Source: Pectobacterium araliae (GTDB taxonomy: Bacteria > Pseudomonadota > Gammaproteobacteria > Enterobacterales > Enterobacteriaceae). Taken from it: a DNA stretch of 64,000 bases. Positions 49,585 through 61,184 of this stretch are shown here, piece by piece (the stretch's first letter is position 1; the number at the start of each line of letters is the position of its first letter). Made by a program: the position numbers and the translations under genes. The notes under the pieces are model-generated. The model was not told the origin of the DNA and made no database searches. It was given only the letters and a program-made list of their open reading frames with translations. The stretch is taken from positions 1,736,001 through 1,800,000 of the forward strand of contig NZ_AP028908.1 of the NCBI RefSeq assembly GCF_037076465.1. Direction: 5' to 3'.

Positions 49585-50232
49585 TTACCGAAATAACAAT
49601 AGCAGACCGAAAAACATCAGAATGACACCGGCTCCGCGCTCAATCGGGTTAAGCCAGCGGGTTAAACGCTGCTGAATCAACGGACGAGCGATCAGCGCGG
49701 CGATCAACAAATCCCACACCAGTACGACAGAAAACATCCAGCTGCCGCTGACGAATTGTTGCACAGGTGTCACATGTGGCCCAAGAATGCTGGTCATCAG
49801 GCTGATGTAAAACAGCATGTTCTTAGGATTCAACAGTGATGATCCTAGCCCCAGCAGAATTTGTTTGCGCAGCGTTGGACAACGGTTGGACTGCTGTTCT
49901 GCCTGTAGTGATAGCGCAGAACGACTTTTCACTAACTGATAGCCAACCCAGAGCAGATACGCCGCCCCGGCTAATTCGATGAAGGTAAAAAGCGTGGGCG
50001 AATGCTGGATGCCTGCCCAGCCGATCGCTGCCAGCAGAATGTAAATGCCGTTGCCTAGTGCGATACCCAGACAAATTCCTGCACTGCCGCGCAGTCGGTA
50101 GCGAATGGCGTAGGCCGTCAGCAGAAAGAAATCTGGGCCAGGACTTAGTAGCGCCACAAAATGCGCCAGTGCCAGTGCGGGAAAATGGGCTGGAAAAAGG
50201 GAGTCGGCGGAAAAAAGGGAACTGATAACCAT
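49585..50232 (-). CDS. LysE/RhtB-family amino acid exporter
   Basis: Inner-membrane exporter of 215 residues from the ATG at 50232. The hallmark SPGPDFFLLTAYAIRYRLRG motif of the LysE family is near residue 31. Six hydrophobic segments are readable, and LNPKNMLFYISLM near residue 130 is also typical. Members export amino acids or homoserine-type compounds; the substrate here is unknown. It follows the AraC regulator gene by 52 bases on the same strand, so the regulator probably controls it. A longer in-frame start at 50400 runs into that regulator gene and is rejected. Confidence 0.88.
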   Translation of the reverse strand: MVISSLFSADSLFPAHFPALALAHFVALLSPGPDFFLLTAYAIRYRLRGSAGICLGIALGNGIYILLAAIGWAGIQHSPTLFTFIELAGAAYLLWVGYQLVKSRSALSLQAEQQSNRCPTLRKQILLGLGSSLLNPKNMLFYISLMTSILGPHVTPVQQFVSGSWMFSVVLVWDLLIAALIARPLIQQRLTRWLNPIERGAGVILMFFGLLLLFR

Positions 50233-50284
50233 AATATTTCTGACCTCGATAAATAATCGAAGCCAGTCTAGACAAGGTGTTCGG

Positions 50285-51118
50285 CTATTTATTGTCAAAT
50301 ATTGATCGCGCGTACTGACCCGGCGTGGCTGCGGTGTATTGCACAAACGTTTTATGGAAATGGCTTTGATCGCAGAAGCCGCTTTGATAGCTGGTATCAA
50401 CCAGCGGCGTACCTTGTTTCATCAGCGATTTGGCATACTCAATACGCGCATTATTCAGGAATGCCATCGGTGTAATACCGGTATCGTGACGAAACTGCCG
50501 CACGATGGTTTCGCGTCGTAAATTCAGTTCATCTGCCAGCGTTTCCAGTGAGGGGGATTCTTGCAAATTATTCAGCAGACGTTCGCGTATGTGCCGTGTC
50601 GTGGTTTGCGATGTGTGATGGGGTAATGCGGGTTCTGGCAGACAATATTGGCGCCAAATGGGCTCCAGCATCGTTTTGAGCTGGTCGTCTGCTGACATGA
50701 TGTCTCCCTGATACAGTAGGGTAACAACATGTTGATAACGCATAAATAGCGCCGGATCGCGCAATACGACACAGTTGCACCGTAAGCTATCCGCCTGATA
50801 GCCACAGTGAGCGGTGATCTGGTCGAGACACCATTCGGTATCCAGATAGAGCATGTGGTAGCTGCGCGTTTTCCCAGGAAGTGGGTTACAGCTGTGCGGT
50901 TGCTGGGGCTCGATAAAGATCAGATCGCCACTCTGTAAATGATGCGTTTCGTTGCGGTAATGGCAAAGCGTTTCGCCGTGTTCGATCGCTCCAATTGAGA
51001 ATTGCGCATGGCTGTGTGTTTTATAGGCTTGGCGACTGTTGCGCGTGGTGCGGCTTTCAACATGCGGTAACCGTGGCGAAAACCAGTACGATTGGTTAAT
51101 GGCGTGGACTGAAGACAT
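50285..51118 (-). CDS. AraC-family transcriptional regulator
   Basis: 277 residues: an N-terminal cupin domain (KTHSHAQFSIGAIEHGETLCHYR, then HHLQSGDLIFIEPQQPHSCNP) for effector sensing, and a C-terminal AraC DNA-binding domain from about residue 175 (HIRERLLNNLQESPSLETLADELNL). The second helix-turn-helix ends in SGFCDQSHFHKTFVQYTAATPGQY. It lies directly upstream of the LysE-family exporter and probably regulates it in response to the exported amino acid. It is divergent from dinG. Confidence 0.9.
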   Translation of the reverse strand: MSSVHAINQSYWFSPRLPHVESRTTRNSRQAYKTHSHAQFSIGAIEHGETLCHYRNETHHLQSGDLIFIEPQQPHSCNPLPGKTRSYHMLYLDTEWCLDQITAHCGYQADSLRCNCVVLRDPALFMRYQHVVTLLYQGDIMSADDQLKTMLEPIWRQYCLPEPALPHHTSQTTTRHIRERLLNNLQESPSLETLADELNLRRETIVRQFRHDTGITPMAFLNNARIEYAKSLMKQGTPLVDTSYQSGFCDQSHFHKTFVQYTAATPGQYARSIFDNK

Positions 51119-51297
51119 AATTTACCGAAGCTATTGTTTATGAAAATAGCGTTTACCGCTCGCGACACCGATAGGGTTTACCCTAATCGCTGGACGGAAA
51201 ATTGTCGAGATCGGAATTGTCACAAGCGTGATATCGGCTGACGTCGCCGAGTGTCTGTGGGACAATGGCGGCCAGATTATACAGATATAGAGTATGC

Positions 51298-53397
51298 ATG
51301 GCGCTGTCCCCCGCAATAAAATTGCAGATTGGTCAATGGTATAAGGCCCTGCAAGCGCAAATCCCGGATTTTATTTCCCGCGTTCCCCAGCGACAGATGA
51401 TTGCCGAAGTGGCGAAAACGCTGGCGGGCGATTACCCGCGCCATTTGGCTATCGAAGCACCAACCGGCGTCGGGAAAACGCTTTCTTATCTGATTCCGGG
51501 GATCGCTGTAGGGCGTGCGGAGGACAAAACGCTGGTGGTCAGCACCGCGAATGTGGCGTTGCAGGATCAGATTTACAGCAAAGATTTGCCATTGTTGCAG
51601 AAATTTATTCCCGAACTGAAATTTACCGCGGCATTTGGCCGTCGTCGTTATATTTGCCCTCGTAATTTGGCAATGCTGGCAACCGATCCCGATGCACAGG
51701 GGGATTTACCGCTCTTTCTGGATGATGAACGGCTGTCTGCCAGTAAGGAAGAAGAACGCGTCTGTGTAAAGCTTGAAAAAGCACTACAAGGCCACGCCTG
51801 GGACGGGCTGCGCGATCATTATCAGGATTCAATTGACGATAGCCTGTGGCAGAAATTGTGTACGGATAAAGCGAACTGCCTTGCGCACAACTGCCACTAC
51901 TATCGCGAGTGCCCGTTCTTCATTGCACGGCGTGAGATCGAACAGGCGGATGTCGTCGTGACCAACCATGCGCTGGTGATGGCGGCAATGGAAAGTGAGT
52001 CGGTGCTTCCTCCCCCGAAAAATTTATTGCTGGTGCTTGATGAAGGACACCATATCCCCGATGTTGCCCGCGATACGCTGGAGATGTCCGGCGATATTCA
52101 TCCCGCCTATATGATGGCGCAAATGGAACAACTGGTGCAGCTCATCGGACAGTGTATGGCGCAGTTCGCGCCAAAATCGCCACCGCGCCTCGCTAACAGT
52201 GAACGGTTAACCAGCCATTGTGAGGAGATCCGTGAATGTGTGCTGTCGTTCTCGCAAATGTGCGGGCTGTTTCTTCCGCACGATGGGCAGGAAACCGAGT
52301 ACCGCTTTGCGATGGGTAAAATGCCGGATGAAATGCGTGAGCTCTGTGTGCGATTGTTCAAGCTAACCGATACGCTGCGGGCGTTGGTGGAGTATATGCT
52401 TAACGATCTCAGCGAGAAAACCGGCAAGCATGATGTGGTGCGGGTCTATCACGCGTTGCTGAAAATGAGCCGCCAGCAAGGCTACGTTGAGTCGATGAGC
52501 AAGCTATGGCGACTGGCGGCGATGGAAAAGTCGTCGAACGCACCGGTATCTAAATGGATTACGCGAGAAATACGTGATAACCAGCCGCATCTTCACCTGT
52601 ACTGCGCGGGGATTCGCGTTTGCGATCAGCTTGAAAGGCTGCTGTGGAGTAAGGTGTCACATGTGGTGGTGACGTCGGCCACGTTGCGGTCGCTTAACAG
52701 CTTTGCGCGCATGCAGGAGCTTTCTGGTTTGGGCGAGCAGGAAGGGGACACCTTCATCGCGCTGGATTCGCCGTTCAACCACCGCGAGCAGGGGCGTCTG
52801 GTGATTCCCAAAATGCGTTATGAACCGCTGATGGAGTCAGAGGCGCAGCATATTGCTGAAATGGCACAGTTCTTCCGGGCGGAGTTAAAACAGGATAAGC
52901 ATAAAGGGATGTTGATGCTGTTTGCCAGCCAGCGTGCTATGCAGCTCTTTCTAACGCAGGTTACCGATTTACGCCTGATGCTGCTGGTTCAGGGAGATAA
53001 GCCGCGTTACAGGTTGGTCGAGCTGCATCGTCAGCGGGTACAGGAAGGTCAGACTAGCGTGTTGATTGGCTTACAGTCCTTTGCTGAAGGGTTGGATCTG
53101 AAAGGGGAGCTCCTTTCTCAGGTGCATATCCATAAAATCGCGTTTCCGCCCATCGACAGCCCGGTGATTTTGACGGAAGGCGAATGGTTAAAAAGCCTCA
53201 AACGGCATCCGTTTATCGTACAAAGTTTGCCCAGCGCCTCGTTTAATCTTATCCAACAGGTTGGACGCCTTATTCGTAGCCATGACTGTTTTGGTGAAAT
53301 CGTTATTTACGATCGTCGTTTGCTGACCAAAGGCTATGGCGCACAGCTGCTGGCGGCGCTGCCCGTTTTCCCGATTGAGCAGAGAGATATGCCATAG
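51298..53397 (+). CDS. dinG: ATP-dependent DNA helicase DinG
   Basis: XPD-like 5'-3' helicase with an iron-sulfur cluster, which resolves R-loops and D-loops at replication forks. It has 699 residues from the ATG at 51298 (E. coli 716); the upstream ATG at 51265 would add 11 residues not in the family. Walker A is EAPTGVGKT near residue 51, DEGH is near residue 247, and the cluster cysteines are seen in RRRYICPRN and in CLAHNCHYYRECPFF. The C-terminal Lys/Arg tail of E. coli DinG is missing. I saw no convincing LexA box upstream, unlike uvrB. Confidence 0.94.
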   Translation: MALSPAIKLQIGQWYKALQAQIPDFISRVPQRQMIAEVAKTLAGDYPRHLAIEAPTGVGKTLSYLIPGIAVGRAEDKTLVVSTANVALQDQIYSKDLPLLQKFIPELKFTAAFGRRRYICPRNLAMLATDPDAQGDLPLFLDDERLSASKEEERVCVKLEKALQGHAWDGLRDHYQDSIDDSLWQKLCTDKANCLAHNCHYYRECPFFIARREIEQADVVVTNHALVMAAMESESVLPPPKNLLLVLDEGHHIPDVARDTLEMSGDIHPAYMMAQMEQLVQLIGQCMAQFAPKSPPRLANSERLTSHCEEIRECVLSFSQMCGLFLPHDGQETEYRFAMGKMPDEMRELCVRLFKLTDTLRALVEYMLNDLSEKTGKHDVVRVYHALLKMSRQQGYVESMSKLWRLAAMEKSSNAPVSKWITREIRDNQPHLHLYCAGIRVCDQLERLLWSKVSHVVVTSATLRSLNSFARMQELSGLGEQEGDTFIALDSPFNHREQGRLVIPKMRYEPLMESEAQHIAEMAQFFRAELKQDKHKGMLMLFASQRAMQLFLTQVTDLRLMLLVQGDKPRYRLVELHRQRVQEGQTSVLIGLQSFAEGLDLKGELLSQVHIHKIAFPPIDSPVILTEGEWLKSLKRHPFIVQSLPSASFNLIQQVGRLIRSHDCFGEIVIYDRRLLTKGYGAQLLAALPVFPIEQRDMP

Positions 53398-53574
53398 CAA
53401 AGTCGGTCTGAGTATTACCGTCCGCCGAATAAGGGGGTAATTGTCCCCTATTTAGCGCTATATTTTTTTATTCTTATTTGTTAGATTTGTCTCCGAACAG
53501 CAAGGATGCCGTTAATACGTGTGACAATTTATGTCATTACGCCGCGCGGTTTTTATCAACCAAGGACAGGTACC
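53398..53574 (+). other. Gap downstream of dinG
   Basis: The 177 bases after dinG contain GGGG and CCCC runs (near 53433-53450) that can form a small hairpin followed by a TTTTTTT stretch (53463-53469), a likely weak dinG terminator. Nothing else was recognised. Confidence 0.4.
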
Positions 53575-53682
53575 ATGATGAAAATTAACGCAGTGAATAA
53601 AAACCCCTTCCTTTCCGAAAATGAACGCTGTCTGGCATCCGTTTCTCTTGTTTTTCATATCAATACCAATAATAAAAATTAG
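53575..53682 (+). CDS. Possible 35-residue peptide upstream of prtW
   Basis: A short frame MMKINAVNKNPFLSENERC, then ASVSLVFHINTNNKN, starts at a doubled ATG behind an AAGGACAGG SD. It has no membrane segment and is Asn-rich. It could be a leader peptide, the broken start of an older gene, or a chance frame. It lies 240 bases upstream of prtW in a low-GC stretch. Confidence 0.35.
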   Translation: MMKINAVNKNPFLSENERCLASVSLVFHINTNNKN

Positions 53683-55357
<1,675 letters not shown>

Positions 55358-55409
55358 TGTAGCAAGGACGGGGAAACCCGTCCTTTTCTGTTATCGATTT
55401 GGGGCCACT

Positions 55410-55772
55410 ATGAAAAAATTAATCATCGCGGCGTTGTTAAGTGCAATCAGCGGAGGATGTATGGCAAATAGTCTGAAATTACCTTCAGCAAGTGAGCTAA
55501 GCGGCGTATGGCAATTGCGTAGCGGGGAACAGCAGTGTGAGGTTGTACTGCACAATACGCCGTTAGTGGATAGTACCTGGCGCCTTGACGGCGATGCTCA
55601 ATGTTTAAAAGCGCTATTATCTGATGTACCCGCCGGCTGGCGGCCGACGCCGGACGGTATCACGTTAACGAAAGAACAGGGTCAATCCGTCGCGTTCTTT
55701 AGCAAGGAAAAAGAGGGCTATACGCTGATATTGCCTGATGGCAGTACACGTACGTTGCACAAGCAGCCCTAA
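55410..55772 (+). CDS. inh: Periplasmic inhibitor of the metalloprotease
   Basis: A 120-residue protein of the serralysin inhibitor family (Inh/MKSI), which protects the producing cell's periplasm from leaked protease. A signal peptide of about 19 residues ends near GGCMA. Two mature cysteines (in EQQCEVVL and AQCLKALL) form the expected disulfide. The N-terminal [14 protein letters not shown] segment is the part that enters the protease active site. The ATG at 55410 is chosen over upstream in-frame readings, which overlap prtW. It is followed at 17 bases by prtD. Confidence 0.88.
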   Translation: MKKLIIAALLSAISGGCMANSLKLPSASELSGVWQLRSGEQQCEVVLHNTPLVDSTWRLDGDAQCLKALLSDVPAGWRPTPDGITLTKEQGQSVAFFSKEKEGYTLILPDGSTRTLHKQP

Positions 55773-55789
55773 CAGGAGAGGCAAACGCA

Positions 55790-57517
55790 GTGAGTCAACT
55801 ATCAAATAAGGAACGTTCGTTGTTGAGTATACTGCGTCCTTTCCGGCGCAGCTTCTGGAGCATTGGGATTTTCAGCGCTATCGTTAATATACTGATGCTC
55901 TCGCCTTCGATTTATATGCTTCAGGTTTACGACCGCGTACTGGCTTCAGGGAATGGTACGACATTGCTGATGCTCACTCTGCTGATTGCGGGGTTGGGCG
56001 TATTCATGGCGGCACTCGAATGGGTGCGAAGTTTGGTGGTCGTCAGACTTGGTACGCGGATCGATTTACAGTTGAATCAGCAGGTCTTCAACGCCGCGTT
56101 TGAGCGCAATCTGGAGGCGGGCGAGGCAAAAGCCGGGCAGGCGCTGAACGATCTCACGCTATTACGGCAGTTTATTACGGGCAACTCACTGTTTGCCTTC
56201 TTTGATATTCCCTGGTTTCCCTTCTTTTTATTGGTGCTGTTCCTGATTCATCCGGTTCTCGGCTTTCTGGCGTTAGGGGGAACGGTGGTTCTGCTGCTGT
56301 TGGCGTGGCTGAATCAGTATCTCACCACGTCGCCGTTGGAAGAAGCCAACCATGAAGCGCTACAGGCGACCCATCTCGCTGATACGCAACTGCGTAATGC
56401 GGAAGTGATTGAATCAATGGGGATGCTGCCTAACTTACGTCGGCGCTGGTTAGGGCAACATTATCGCTTTATTACCCTGCAAAATCTGGCGAGCGAACGG
56501 GCCGCGGTTGTCGGCGCTGCGTCAAAACATGCGCGCATTTTTCTGCAATCGCTGATGCTTGGCGTGGGGGCCATGTTAGCGATTAAGGGCGAAATTACGC
56601 CGGGGATGATGATTGCAGGGTCAATTCTTGTCGGGCGCGTGCTAAGCCCTATTGATCAGTTTATTGGTATTTGGAAACCATTGAGCAGCGCACGGCAAGC
56701 CTGGCATCGACTGAATCGAATTATGACGGCGTATCCGCCCAAAGCAGAGGCGATGGCCTTGCCTGCGCCGATTGGCCAGCTTAGCGTCGAAAATGTGTTA
56801 TTGCAGACGCTGCAAGGAGCATCAAGATTGCAGGACATCCATTTCTCGCTTCAGGCGGGGGAAACGCTGGCGATTCTGGGCGCATCGGGCTCAGGAAAAT
56901 CCACATTGGCGCGTTTACTGGTCGCGACGCAAGCACCGACGCGTGGCAAGGTTCGACTGGATGGAGCCGATCTTAGTCAGGTAGATAAAACGGCATTTGG
57001 CCCGGCAATGGGCTACCTGCCACAAGATGTACAGTTGTTTAAAGGCACGCTGGCGGAGAATATTTCCCGCTTTGGCGAGCATGACGCAGAAAAAATTGTC
57101 GCAGCGGCGAAGCTGGCTGGCGTCCACGAAATGATTCTTAGCCAACCGCAGGGATATGACACGCCTCTTGGCGCTGACGGCAACGGACTGTCGGGTGGGC
57201 AGCGGCAACGTATCGCGCTGGCGCGCGCGGTATATGGCGATCCCTGCCTGCTGGTACTCGATGAGCCAAACTCCAGCCTCGATAACGAAGGTGAAGTGGC
57301 GCTGGCGCAGGCGATCTCGCACCTTCAGAAGCGAGGAGCGACGGTGGTGTTGATTACGCATCGTCCTGCATTAACCACATTGGCGCATAAAATTCTGGTT
57401 CTTAACCAAGGCAGACAGCAGCGTTTTGGGCCTGCCCGCGACATTCTGAACGAATTGCAGCCGCGTCGTGCCGCCAATCAAGCACAAATGACACCTGCTG
57501 CCGCTGTCCAGCAGTAA
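55790..57517 (+). CDS. prtD: Type I secretion ABC transporter PrtD
   Basis: Inner-membrane ABC transporter that drives protease export, 575 residues from a GTG at 55790 with an AGGAGAG SD. It has six membrane segments in the first 320 residues and no C39 peptidase domain, as expected for RTX protease exporters. Walker A is GASGSGKST (residues 364-372), the signature is [14 protein letters not shown] (from residue 467), and Walker B is [12 protein letters not shown]. The last 25 residues are Ala/Gln-rich. Confidence 0.94.
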   Translation: MSQLSNKERSLLSILRPFRRSFWSIGIFSAIVNILMLSPSIYMLQVYDRVLASGNGTTLLMLTLLIAGLGVFMAALEWVRSLVVVRLGTRIDLQLNQQVFNAAFERNLEAGEAKAGQALNDLTLLRQFITGNSLFAFFDIPWFPFFLLVLFLIHPVLGFLALGGTVVLLLLAWLNQYLTTSPLEEANHEALQATHLADTQLRNAEVIESMGMLPNLRRRWLGQHYRFITLQNLASERAAVVGAASKHARIFLQSLMLGVGAMLAIKGEITPGMMIAGSILVGRVLSPIDQFIGIWKPLSSARQAWHRLNRIMTAYPPKAEAMALPAPIGQLSVENVLLQTLQGASRLQDIHFSLQAGETLAILGASGSGKSTLARLLVATQAPTRGKVRLDGADLSQVDKTAFGPAMGYLPQDVQLFKGTLAENISRFGEHDAEKIVAAAKLAGVHEMILSQPQGYDTPLGADGNGLSGGQRQRIALARAVYGDPCLLVLDEPNSSLDNEGEVALAQAISHLQKRGATVVLITHRPALTTLAHKILVLNQGRQQRFGPARDILNELQPRRAANQAQMTPAAAVQQ

Positions 57518-57523
57518 CAGGGA

Positions 57524-58873
57524 ATGACGAATACAGGGAAAGACATGTTCGCATCAGAAATAAGTGAAGAGAGTATGAGCCAGACGGCGCGGCGCGATGA
57601 GAAACGTGCTGTGCGTCTGGGGTGGTTGCTGGTGCTTGCCGGGTTCGGCGGTTTTCTCCTGTGGGCACTGTTTGCGCCGTTGGACAAGGGCGTCATGGTG
57701 AACGGGAGCGTCGTGATTTCCGGTAATCGTAAGGTAGTGCAGCACAATCAGGGCGGTATTGTCGATAAAATCCAGGTGAAAGATGGCGACAACGTGGAAG
57801 CCGGTCAGATCCTGTTAACGTTGAATGAGGTTGATGCACGTTCGGCGAGTGAAGGTCTGGATGGTCAGTATTTACAGTTGGTGGCGCGGGAAGGTCGGCT
57901 GCTTGCCGAGCAGCAGCGGTTGAGTGACATGGTGATGACGCCTCGCCTGCAACCGCTAGCGGAAAAGCCAGAGATGAACGTGATTATGGCACTACAGCGT
58001 GATTTACTGCACAGCCGCCAGCAGTCGCTCAAGCTTGAAGCGGAAGGGATGCGCACCAGTATTGCGGGTATGGCGGCATCGCTCAGCGCCCAGCGTCAGG
58101 TGATGGCCAGTAAGCAGAAACAGCGGGAGACGTTGGAACAACAGCTGCAAGGGCTGCGTTCCCTGGCTGCGGAAAATTATGTGCCGCGCAACAAAATGCT
58201 GGAGAACGAACGCCTGCTGGCGCAGCTTAACGGTGATATCGCGCAGCTGGCGGGAGAGATTAATCGCACCCGTCGTGACATTGAGCAACAAACGCTGCTG
58301 ATCGCACAACGCCAGCAAGAATATGACAAAGAAGTAAACAGCGAACTGGCAGAAGTCCGGGCGCTGCTGAGCGATGTGGGCAGCAAGAAGGAAAAAGCCG
58401 ATTTCAATTTGGCGAATATCCAGATGCGCGCGCCGGTTTCGGGTACGGTGGTCGGGTTGAAAGTGTTTACGGAAGGCGGTGTGATTGCGCCGGGTCAGAC
58501 ACTTCTGGAGATCGTACCGGACGATCAGCCTTTATTCGTGGATGCGCGTCTACCCGTTGAGCTGGTGGATAAGGTCTGGCCGGGGTTATCCGTCGAGCTT
58601 CAGTTCGTCGCGTTTAATCAAAGCACGACGCCACGCGTGGCGGGAACGGTCGAACTGCTGTCCGCCGATCGCCTGCTCGATGAACGAGACGGTTCTCCCT
58701 ATTATAGCCTGCGCGTGATGGTGGATGAGGCAGGGAAACGTGCGCTGGAGGGGCTGGAAGTCAAGCCAGGTATGCCGGTGCAGGGATTTGTTCGCACCGG
58801 AGAGCGATCGTTCGTCAATTATCTATTTAAGCCTTTAATGGATCGCCTGCATCTGGCATTAACGGAAGAGTAA
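57524..58873 (+). CDS. prtE: Type I secretion membrane fusion protein PrtE
   Basis: HlyD-family adaptor, 449 residues, linking PrtD to PrtF. One N-terminal membrane helix lies at about residues 34-52 (VLAGFGGFLLWALFAPLD). The lipoyl domain (VVQHNQGGIVDKIQVKDGDNVEAGQ) precedes a coiled-coil hairpin between residues 110 and 295. The C-terminal barrel contains MRAPVSGTVVGLKVFTEGGVI and PGMPVQGFVRTGERSFVNYLFKP. The gap from prtD is 6 bases and to prtF 2. Met8 (57545) is an alternative start. Confidence 0.93.
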   Translation: MTNTGKDMFASEISEESMSQTARRDEKRAVRLGWLLVLAGFGGFLLWALFAPLDKGVMVNGSVVISGNRKVVQHNQGGIVDKIQVKDGDNVEAGQILLTLNEVDARSASEGLDGQYLQLVAREGRLLAEQQRLSDMVMTPRLQPLAEKPEMNVIMALQRDLLHSRQQSLKLEAEGMRTSIAGMAASLSAQRQVMASKQKQRETLEQQLQGLRSLAAENYVPRNKMLENERLLAQLNGDIAQLAGEINRTRRDIEQQTLLIAQRQQEYDKEVNSELAEVRALLSDVGSKKEKADFNLANIQMRAPVSGTVVGLKVFTEGGVIAPGQTLLEIVPDDQPLFVDARLPVELVDKVWPGLSVELQFVAFNQSTTPRVAGTVELLSADRLLDERDGSPYYSLRVMVDEAGKRALEGLEVKPGMPVQGFVRTGERSFVNYLFKPLMDRLHLALTEE

Positions 58874-58875
58874 TC

Positions 58876-60222
58876 ATGCAAAGGATCGCGATAATCGTGC
58901 TGTTTGGGCTGCTTTCTTCAGGCGCCAACGCATTAGGACTGCTTGATGCCTGGGAGCTGGCGCTGCGTAACGATGCGCAGTTTCGGGCTGCGGGGTTTGA
59001 GCATGCAGCAGGTCAGGAAGAGGAGACGATCGGTCGCGCTAACCTGCTCCCGAATCTCCAGTATGGCTATAACGCTAACCGTAGTCATTCCAAAGTCACC
59101 CAAACGGATAGCTTCACGGGTAACACGTTAAAACGCGATTATGACAGCTACACGTCAACGCTATCATTGCGTCAGCCGCTGCTAGACTATGCGGCCTGGG
59201 CGCGTTATCAGCAGGGTGTTGCCCGCACGCTGATGGCCGATCAGCGTTTTCGCGATCGCAGCCAGGATTTGATGGTGCGGTTATATCAAGCTTGGAGCAG
59301 CGCGCTGCTGGCGCAGGAAAAGCTGCAATTGCTGGATGCGCAGCAGCGTGCTTATCAGGAACAGCTGGCGCTGAATAAACGCCTCTTGCTGGCAGGAGAA
59401 GGCACGTTAACGGATGTGCGGGAAACGGAAGCACGTTTTACGCTGACAGAAGCGCAGCGCATTGAGCAGCAGGACAATCTGGATGCGGCAATCACCGATC
59501 TGGAAAATATGACGGGCACGATGCTGGATATCGCGGCGCTACATCCTCTGACGCTCACGCAACTGCCATCAACGGAATCAGGTAAGCAGACGCTGGCGCA
59601 GTGGCGCGATCTTGCCGTGCAGCACAATGCAAAATTGGCGACGCAGCGCGAAGGACTGGCAGTCAGCCGCTATGAAATCGAACGCAGCCGCGCCGGACAT
59701 TTACCTACGTTGTCGCTGGTAGCATCGTCGCGCAATAGCCGTTCGGAAAGTGAATACAACTACAACCAGAAATACGACACGCAGAGTGTTGGTTTGCAAC
59801 TGAATGTCCCACTTTACTCCGGTGGCTCCGTCTCGGCATCGATGCGGCAGGCGGCGGCGGAATATCAGCAAAGTCAGGCGGAGTTGGACGATCAAACCAA
59901 GCAAACGCTGGCGGAATTGAAAAAGTACTACAATTTGTACAATAACGGTTCGGCGAAAATTAAGGCTTGGCAAATGACGGCCTCATCCGCCCAAGAAGCC
60001 GTTAATGCCACACGGTTGAGCGTTGCGGGCGGAGAACGTATCAATCTGGATATTTTGTTGGCCGAGCAGGATTGGTATAACGCCCGGCGAGAGCTGGCGG
60101 AAGCGAAATACAGCTGGCTTCAGGCGTGGCTATTACTACGCTATACGGCGGGTACGTTGAACGAGAAAGATATTCTGGAACTGGCGGCCTGGTTTCAGCC
60201 GGCTGGCAAGCCATCATTTTAA
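58876..60222 (+). CDS. prtF: Type I secretion outer-membrane channel PrtF (TolC family)
   Basis: TolC-like outer-membrane and periplasmic tunnel protein of the protease exporter, 448 residues. A signal peptide ends near GANA (residue 20). Two OEP repeats are visible: residues about 25-220 and 235-430, with the internal similarity DAWELALRNDAQFRAA and LRDLAVQHNAKLAT marking each repeat start. It ends the prt operon, followed 80 bases later by a hairpin. Confidence 0.93.
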   Translation: MQRIAIIVLFGLLSSGANALGLLDAWELALRNDAQFRAAGFEHAAGQEEETIGRANLLPNLQYGYNANRSHSKVTQTDSFTGNTLKRDYDSYTSTLSLRQPLLDYAAWARYQQGVARTLMADQRFRDRSQDLMVRLYQAWSSALLAQEKLQLLDAQQRAYQEQLALNKRLLLAGEGTLTDVRETEARFTLTEAQRIEQQDNLDAAITDLENMTGTMLDIAALHPLTLTQLPSTESGKQTLAQWRDLAVQHNAKLATQREGLAVSRYEIERSRAGHLPTLSLVASSRNSRSESEYNYNQKYDTQSVGLQLNVPLYSGGSVSASMRQAAAEYQQSQAELDDQTKQTLAELKKYYNLYNNGSAKIKAWQMTASSAQEAVNATRLSVAGGERINLDILLAEQDWYNARRELAEAKYSWLQAWLLLRYTAGTLNEKDILELAAWFQPAGKPSF

Positions 60223-60303
60223 ATGGTTCAATTTTGTGGGATATTGCGCCGCAATAATGCTTAACCTCCTTTAAAATCATCAAATCTTTCCGTTTTTCAT
60301 AAT

Positions 60304-60331
60304 AGCCTCCATTCTTATCGGGAGGCTTTAT
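60304..60331 (+). terminator. Terminator of the prt operon
   Basis: A perfect 7-bp stem, AGCCTCC (60304-60310) and GGAGGCT (60321-60327), with a 10-base loop is followed by TTATT. It lies 81 bases after the prtF stop. Confidence 0.65.
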
Positions 60332-60332
60332 T

Positions 60333-60544
60333 GTGAAAAAAATCAAAAAACCGCGTCTTACTGGCTGGATCGCTCACTGTTTCCTAAAACGCGTCCTGGT
60401 TTGTTTCTCGAACAAGGTGATGAACCTGTGCCACGTGGACGTTTCCGGTTCGGGACGGCCATCACACCGTATTTGCCGCGGCAATGTTACGACGGACACT
60501 GATTGTGTCAGCCGTTTGCATCGGCGTAGCGATGGGGCTGTGAT
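60333..60544 (+). pseudogene. Decayed mobile-element gene fragment (upstream part)
   Basis: No intact gene is seen, but different frames give protein-like stretches. One frame reads YWLDRSLFPKTRPGLFLEQG, then DEPVPRGRFRFGTAITPYLP before a stop near 60500. Another reads RRTLIVSAVCIGVAMG, ending just before the next fragment's start. The pattern fits frameshifted remains of genes that stood next to the transglycosylase remnant. I do not recognise the families. Confidence 0.4.
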
Positions 60545-60748
60545 ATGCGACATCTTCTTATCCCCTCGTTTTTTAACGCTCCGGTCTGTGCTGACACTAT
60601 CCCCCGAGCCGCACAGACGTATCGCAGTGATGTGATCCGCAGCGCACGACTGGATTGTGGCATGAATGCCCCGATTGCTGATTTTGCAGCGCAGTTGCAT
60701 CAGGAAAGCGGCTGGAATCGATGCGTTGGCATTTACTCATCGCATTAA
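60545..60748 (+). pseudogene. N-terminal remnant of a lytic transglycosylase from a mobile element
   Basis: The 67-residue frame starts with a signal-peptide-like part (MRHLLIPSFFNAPVCA) and continues DTIPRAAQTYRSDVIRSARL, then NAPIADFAAQLHQESGW. This is the start of an SLT-type peptidoglycan transglycosylase with the catalytic Glu in HQESGW. Similar proteins are encoded by integrative conjugative elements and phages. After HQESGWN the frame stops, so the catalytic domain is lost. An upstream frame just before it is also broken. Confidence 0.6.
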
Positions 60749-61184
60749 ATAAAACACGTCCTTATACATACCGCGAATGAAATGTTTTTATTGGCCGTGA
60801 TGCAACTGATGCGCCGCGCGATAAATTGAGTACCAGATCAATTTCACATATTGATAATAAATTACAAAATCAGACCGTAGTTGCTGGAAAATATTTATAG
60901 AGGGCCGATATGCCGACATCATCGATAATTGCCAACTGACATCTGCTATGCTTGTTCTCCAGCAATTTGCCAATCATATCCCTATCGTCCAGTGTGAGTA
61001 CGCGTGGCCTTCAACCCCGCTAATTACACGTATTTCCCCGCATGGGAGAAAGACAGCATTCCTGTCATTGACTAAAAAGCGGCGGGATAGCAATTTCCTC
61101 TGTGCCAGAGTCACCAGAACCCCACCAAACATGTTATTTTCATTGATAAGTTCTTTACTGTCTCGCCGCAAATGAGAGGCCAGA
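60749..61184 (+). other. Gap between the mobile-element remnant and ybiB
   Basis: The 436 bases hold no convincing gene, repeat or hairpin. The first half is AT-rich like the remnant before it. The ybiB promoter must lie in the second half, but no good -35/-10 pair was identified. Confidence 0.5.

Noticed and set aside
51200-51297. LexA box for dinG
   Set aside because: E. coli dinG is SOS-regulated, but here only an ACAG half-site near 51281 is present and no CTG-N10-CAG core; it cannot be claimed.
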